Source: Bacteroidota bacterium
Lineage (GTDB): Bacteria; Bacteroidota; Bacteroidia; UKL13-3
Assembly (NCBI GenBank): GCA_010027395.1
Contig: RGVD01000107.1
Span: forward strand, 1 to 8,610
Length of the DNA: 8,610 nt
Direction of reading: 5' to 3'
Below, in pieces: positions 6,322 through 8,610 of this stretch (within the stretch, counting starts at the first letter, position 1; each line of letters opens with the position of its first letter). The notes beneath the pieces were generated by a model. The model was not told the DNA's origin. It saw only the letters and a list, made by a program, of their open reading frames with translations, and did not search any database. The position numbers and the translations under genes are program-made.

Positions 6322-7680
6322 ATGGATAAAATAGAGGTAAATATTAAATTTATAAAGCAATTAAAGCAATGGATTGAGCAGGAAGCTTCTGATGAAATTG
6401 TTGTTATTTTAGAGGAAATGTATCCTCAAGACATTGCAGAAGTTATTGATAAAATAGATGCAGAATCGGCACGCTACCTTATGAGTTTGGTTGAAAAGGA
6501 GAAAGTAGTTAAAGTTTTTGTAGAGATGGAAGATAAAGTTAGAGAAGATTTTCTCTCCATATACAACCCAACCGAGATTGCTGAAGAGTTTATCATGAAA
6601 ATTGACTCTGATGATGCTGCTTTTATTTTAAACCAATTACCTAATAAAATTAAAGACAATGTAATAAGTAGCTTAACAGATATTGAATATGCCAGTCAAT
6701 TACTTTCTTTAATGAGTTATGATGACTATACGGCTGGGAGTATGATGGCCGTTGAACTTATTAGTGCAAATATCAATTGGACAGTAGCTCAGTGTGTTGA
6801 AGAGATTAGAATGCAGGCTGAAAATGTAGATGTAATTTATGTGGTGTATGTGGTAGATGATATGAAACGATTGGTTGGACTAATTACACTCAAAAATTTA
6901 ATTCTTTCATCGCCCAGTGCTAAAATATCAGATGTTTTGAATAAAGAGGTTATATCAGTAAATACCTCTGATGAAAGCGAATTTATTGCTAATATTTTTA
7001 AAAAATATGATTTGGTAACAATACCAGTGATAGATGTTCTCGGACGTTTGGTCGGAAGAATTACTGTAGATGATGTAGTGGATGTAATTAAGGAAGAAGC
7101 AGATGAAGATTACCAATTAATGAGTGGTATTACTTCTGATGTTGATTCCTCCGATAAGGTTTGGACATTGTCGAGGGCTCGATTACCTTGGTTGTTAATT
7201 GGGTTAATGGGCGGAATAGCTTCTTCAAGATTTATTGAAATCTACGAAGACCAATTACATATTCATCCTGAGATGGCTTTTTTTATGCCTTTGATAGCTG
7301 CCATGGGTGGTAATGCAGGTGTTCAATCTTCTGCTATTGTGGTCCAGAGTCTAGCTAACAATACCTTAGGAACAAGAAATATTTTTTCAAAATTACTCAA
7401 AGAAATAAGAGTGGCATTGCTTAACGGAGTTGTTTGTTCAGGTTTAATCTTGGCTTATAATTTGGCTTTTAATGATTCTACAAACCTCGCTTACACAGTT
7501 AGCATATCTTTAATTTCTGTAATCATATTTGCTTCTTTGTTTGGAACAGTTGTTCCTTTGTTACTTAATAGGATAAAAATTGACCCTGCCATAGCAACTG
7601 GTCCTTTTATTACTACTACCAACGATTTATTAGGTTTGGCTATATATTTTAGTCTTGCCCATGTATTATATTCCTTATAA
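6322..7680 (+). CDS. mgtE: MgtE magnesium channel/transporter
   Basis: This inner-membrane protein admits Mg2+ down its gradient and is gated by cytosolic Mg2+. The protein has 452 residues, the normal family size. Residues about 24-125 form the MgtE N domain, an acidic alpha-helical superhelix with PQDIAEVID (35-43) and NPTEIAEEF (82-90). Two CBS domains follow: about 133-196 (YTAGSMM, GLITLKNL) and 200-258 (IPVIDVLGRLVGRITVDD). A plug-like linker leads into the five-helix pore domain (about 287-452). Pore hallmarks are PLIAAMGGNAGVQSSA (323-338) and DPAIATGPFITTTNDLLG (421-438). Asp421 and Asp435 keep the 14-residue spacing of Asp418 and Asp432 in Thermus thermophilus MgtE, where Asp432 lies in the ion-selective pore. 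All parts needed for a working, Mg2+-regulated channel appear present. The ATG at 6322 begins a natural N-terminus. The epimerase gene follows after 19 bases. Confidence 0.96.
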   Translation: MDKIEVNIKFIKQLKQWIEQEASDEIVVILEEMYPQDIAEVIDKIDAESARYLMSLVEKEKVVKVFVEMEDKVREDFLSIYNPTEIAEEFIMKIDSDDAAFILNQLPNKIKDNVISSLTDIEYASQLLSLMSYDDYTAGSMMAVELISANINWTVAQCVEEIRMQAENVDVIYVVYVVDDMKRLVGLITLKNLILSSPSAKISDVLNKEVISVNTSDESEFIANIFKKYDLVTIPVIDVLGRLVGRITVDDVVDVIKEEADEDYQLMSGITSDVDSSDKVWTLSRARLPWLLIGLMGGIASSRFIEIYEDQLHIHPEMAFFMPLIAAMGGNAGVQSSAIVVQSLANNTLGTRNIFSKLLKEIRVALLNGVVCSGLILAYNLAFNDSTNLAYTVSISLISVIIFASLFGTVVPLLLNRIKIDPAIATGPFITTTNDLLGLAIYFSLAHVLYSL

Positions 7681-7682
7681 AC

Positions 7683-7694
7683 TTATAATTATAA
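7683..7694. repeat. TTATAA repeats forming a 12-base palindrome before the epimerase gene
   Basis: TTATAATTATAA is a perfect palindrome made of two TTATAA units. A third TTATAA overlaps the mgtE stop at 7675-7680. It fills most of the 19-base gap before the epimerase ATG at 7700. It may be chance in AT-rich DNA, or it may help keep the start region unstructured. No function is claimed. Confidence 0.3.
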
Positions 7695-7699
7695 AACAA

Positions 7700-8101
7700 A
7701 TGTTTGACAAAATAGAGCACATTGGAATTGCAGTAAAAGATATGGCTAAAAGCAAAAAGCTGTTTTCTTCATTATTTAACCAAAATCCATATAAAGAGGA
7801 GGCCGTTGATAGTGAATACGTAAATACTGTTTTCTATCAAACTGGTGAAAGCAAAATTGAACTATTAGAAGCCACAAGCTCTGATAGTGCCATAGCTAAA
7901 TTTATTGAAAAAAAAGGCGAGGGGATTCATCATATTGCTTTTGGTGTTAAAGATATTTATCTTGAAATACAGAGATTAAAAGATGAAGGATTTGTTTTTA
8001 TTAATGAAACCCCAAAGCAGGGTGCGGATAATAAATGGGTTGTTTTTTTGCACCCTAAAGGTAGTAACAGCGTTTTGATAGAACTTTGCCAAGATAGGTA
8101 A
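7700..8101 (+). CDS. mce: Methylmalonyl-CoA epimerase (VOC/glyoxalase fold)
   Basis: This enzyme interconverts (2R)- and (2S)-methylmalonyl-CoA, linking propionyl-CoA with succinyl-CoA through the B12-dependent mutase. I start it at the ATG at 7700. That gives MFDKIEHIGIAV, the standard N-terminus, and 133 residues, the usual length. In-frame starts exist upstream (TTG 7655, ATG 7661) but would add up to 15 atypical residues overlapping mgtE. Two beta-alpha-beta-beta-beta modules are visible, at about 4-57 and 75-130. Hallmarks are HIGIAV (7-12), SKIELLEAT (51-59), IAKFIEKKGEGIHHIAF (65-81), FLHPK (116-120) and VLIEL (125-129). By comparison with characterised epimerases, His7, one His of the 77-78 pair and Glu128 are the likely metal ligands. 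I cannot place the fourth with confidence. No methylmalonyl-CoA mutase gene is in view. The 19-base gap suggests co-transcription with mgtE, with no obvious functional tie. Confidence 0.93.
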   Translation: MFDKIEHIGIAVKDMAKSKKLFSSLFNQNPYKEEAVDSEYVNTVFYQTGESKIELLEATSSDSAIAKFIEKKGEGIHHIAFGVKDIYLEIQRLKDEGFVFINETPKQGADNKWVVFLHPKGSNSVLIELCQDR

Positions 8102-8114
8102 TAAACAGTAAATT

Positions 8115-8149
8115 AACTTAATCTCTTAACATTTAAATAACATTAAGTT
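8115..8149. repeat. Inverted repeat downstream of the epimerase gene
   Basis: AACTTAAT (8115-8122) and ATTAAGTT (8142-8149) are perfect 8-base inverted arms around a 19-base loop. The loop itself contains the palindrome ATTTAAAT (8131-8138). The repeat begins 13 bases after the epimerase stop, where a terminator would be expected. However, the arms are A/T-rich, the loop is long and no T-run follows, so termination is doubtful. A protein-binding site upstream of the next gene is an alternative. Confidence 0.3.
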
Positions 8150-8195
8150 CAGCAATTCATAACATAAAAACTAATACCACGAAACATTATTAGAA

Positions 8196-8203
8196 TACAT
8201 TTG
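8196..8203 (+). promoter_or_regulatory. Candidate -7 element for the secreted surface-protein gene
   Basis: TACATTTG is a perfect match to the Bacteroidota -7 consensus TAnnTTTG. It lies 24 bases before the ATG at 8228, in a true intergenic region of 126 bases, which makes it the best promoter candidate in the window. The region 19-25 bases upstream has no TTG for a -33 element. The leader that would follow is A-rich (CAAAATCCAACAAATTATAAT), typical of well-translated Bacteroidota genes. Confidence 0.45.
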
Positions 8204-8227
8204 AACCAAAATCCAACAAATTATAAT

Positions 8228-8610
8228 ATGTTAAATCACAGACTAAAATCATTAACAGCCTCTCTATTATTTGCGGCTTTAATGCTACTTCCAGGCTTTG
8301 GCTATGCGCAAGCACCAGTGCCAGTTCAAATGACAAGTCAATCAGGCTTATCTTACACTGAAAATTTTGCTGATATTGCCAATTGGGCAAATTCAATAGC
8401 AGCTGGTAATTCTTATTTAACAGGCACGGGAGCGACTAGATGGGGAAGTGTTGTTCAAACAACTGCCACAGGCATACCTAGTGCAACTTCTACTACTCAA
8501 GCAACAACTACTTTTACAACTAGTGGTTCAAGTGCAGGAGTGCAAAGAGGCAGTTTGTCAGGAAATGTACCAGGTACTTTGGTATTATTAACAACTGGTG
8601 CAACTCCTGA
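8228..8610 (+). CDS. N-terminal part of a secreted, Thr/Ser-rich surface protein (3' end outside the window)
   Basis: A reading frame opens at ATG 8228 and stays open to the right edge: 127 codons plus two bases. It starts with a signal peptide: basic MLNHRLK, hydrophobic 9-23, then GFGYA|Q with cleavage likely after Ala27. The mature part begins APVPVQMTSQSGLSYTENFADI and contains ANWANSIAAGNSY (51-63), TGATRWGSVVQ (67-77), a Thr/Ser-rich stretch (78-103), and GVQRGSLSGN (104-113) with GTLVLLTTG (116-124). This arrangement resembles the start of long Bacteroidota extracellular proteins, often annotated as beta-strand-repeat or type IX secretion sorting-domain proteins. The C-terminal sorting domain that would prove this is not in view, so the secretion route is inferred. 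Its GC content looks somewhat higher than that of neighbouring genes because of Ala, Gly and Thr codons. The function is unknown. Confidence 0.8.
   Translation, partial: MLNHRLKSLTASLLFAALMLLPGFGYAQAPVPVQMTSQSGLSYTENFADIANWANSIAAGNSYLTGTGATRWGSVVQTTATGIPSATSTTQATTTFTTSGSSAGVQRGSLSGNVPGTLVLLTTGATP

Noticed and set aside
7631..7638. TAGGTTTG, a perfect TAnnTTTG match that could be an internal promoter for mce
   Set aside because: It lies in the conserved pore-coding part of mgtE, has no -33 partner, and would give a leader of over 50 bases. Such matches are expected by chance in DNA this AT-rich.
8190..8396. Minus-strand frame of 68 codons over the start of the surface-protein gene
   Set aside because: It covers the promoter, signal peptide and N-terminus of a much better-supported plus-strand gene.

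Overview
The window looks like chromosomal DNA of a member of the Bacteroidota. It is AT-rich and has no Shine-Dalgarno-like leaders. Several genes are preceded by a good or near match to the TAnnTTTG -7 element. The protein set also fits: a DUF1573 protein, a Bacteroidota-type DegP protease, a lipoprotein with a lamin-tail domain, a stand-alone RlmL-type methyltransferase, methylmalonyl-CoA epimerase, and the start of a long secreted protein. The genus cannot be named from this alone.

Layout, left to right. (1) A secreted protein with DUF1573/Ig-like repeats on the + strand, cut off at the left edge, followed after 25 bases by a complete DegP/HtrA protease with an intact His-Asp-Ser triad. 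(2) A compact + strand block of three exported proteins: a lipoprotein with a lamin-tail domain, an SdiA-regulated-type (YjiK-like) beta-propeller, and a phosphate-selective-porin family outer-membrane barrel. The gaps between them are 1 and 6 bases. (3) A THUMP-domain rRNA methyltransferase (RlmL type) on the - strand. It converges on the porin so tightly that the two stop codons overlap. (4) A complete MgtE magnesium channel on the + strand, divergent from the methyltransferase across 72 bases, followed 19 bases later by methylmalonyl-CoA epimerase. (5) A 126-base gap with a perfect TAnnTTTG element, then the first 127 codons of a signal-peptide-bearing, Thr/Ser-rich surface protein that runs off the right edge.

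Most of the window is ordinary housekeeping and envelope biology. DegP probably handles periplasmic protein quality control. MgtE controls Mg2+ entry, RlmL modifies 23S rRNA, and the epimerase belongs to the propionate/methylmalonyl-CoA pathway. The least described part is the lipoprotein-propeller-porin block. Its tight packing suggests one envelope-located module, perhaps for uptake of an anionic or phosphorylated substrate, but no substrate can be read from the sequence. No tRNA, rRNA, CRISPR array, insertion sequence or integration site was recognised. No intergenic stretch exceeds about 130 bases.
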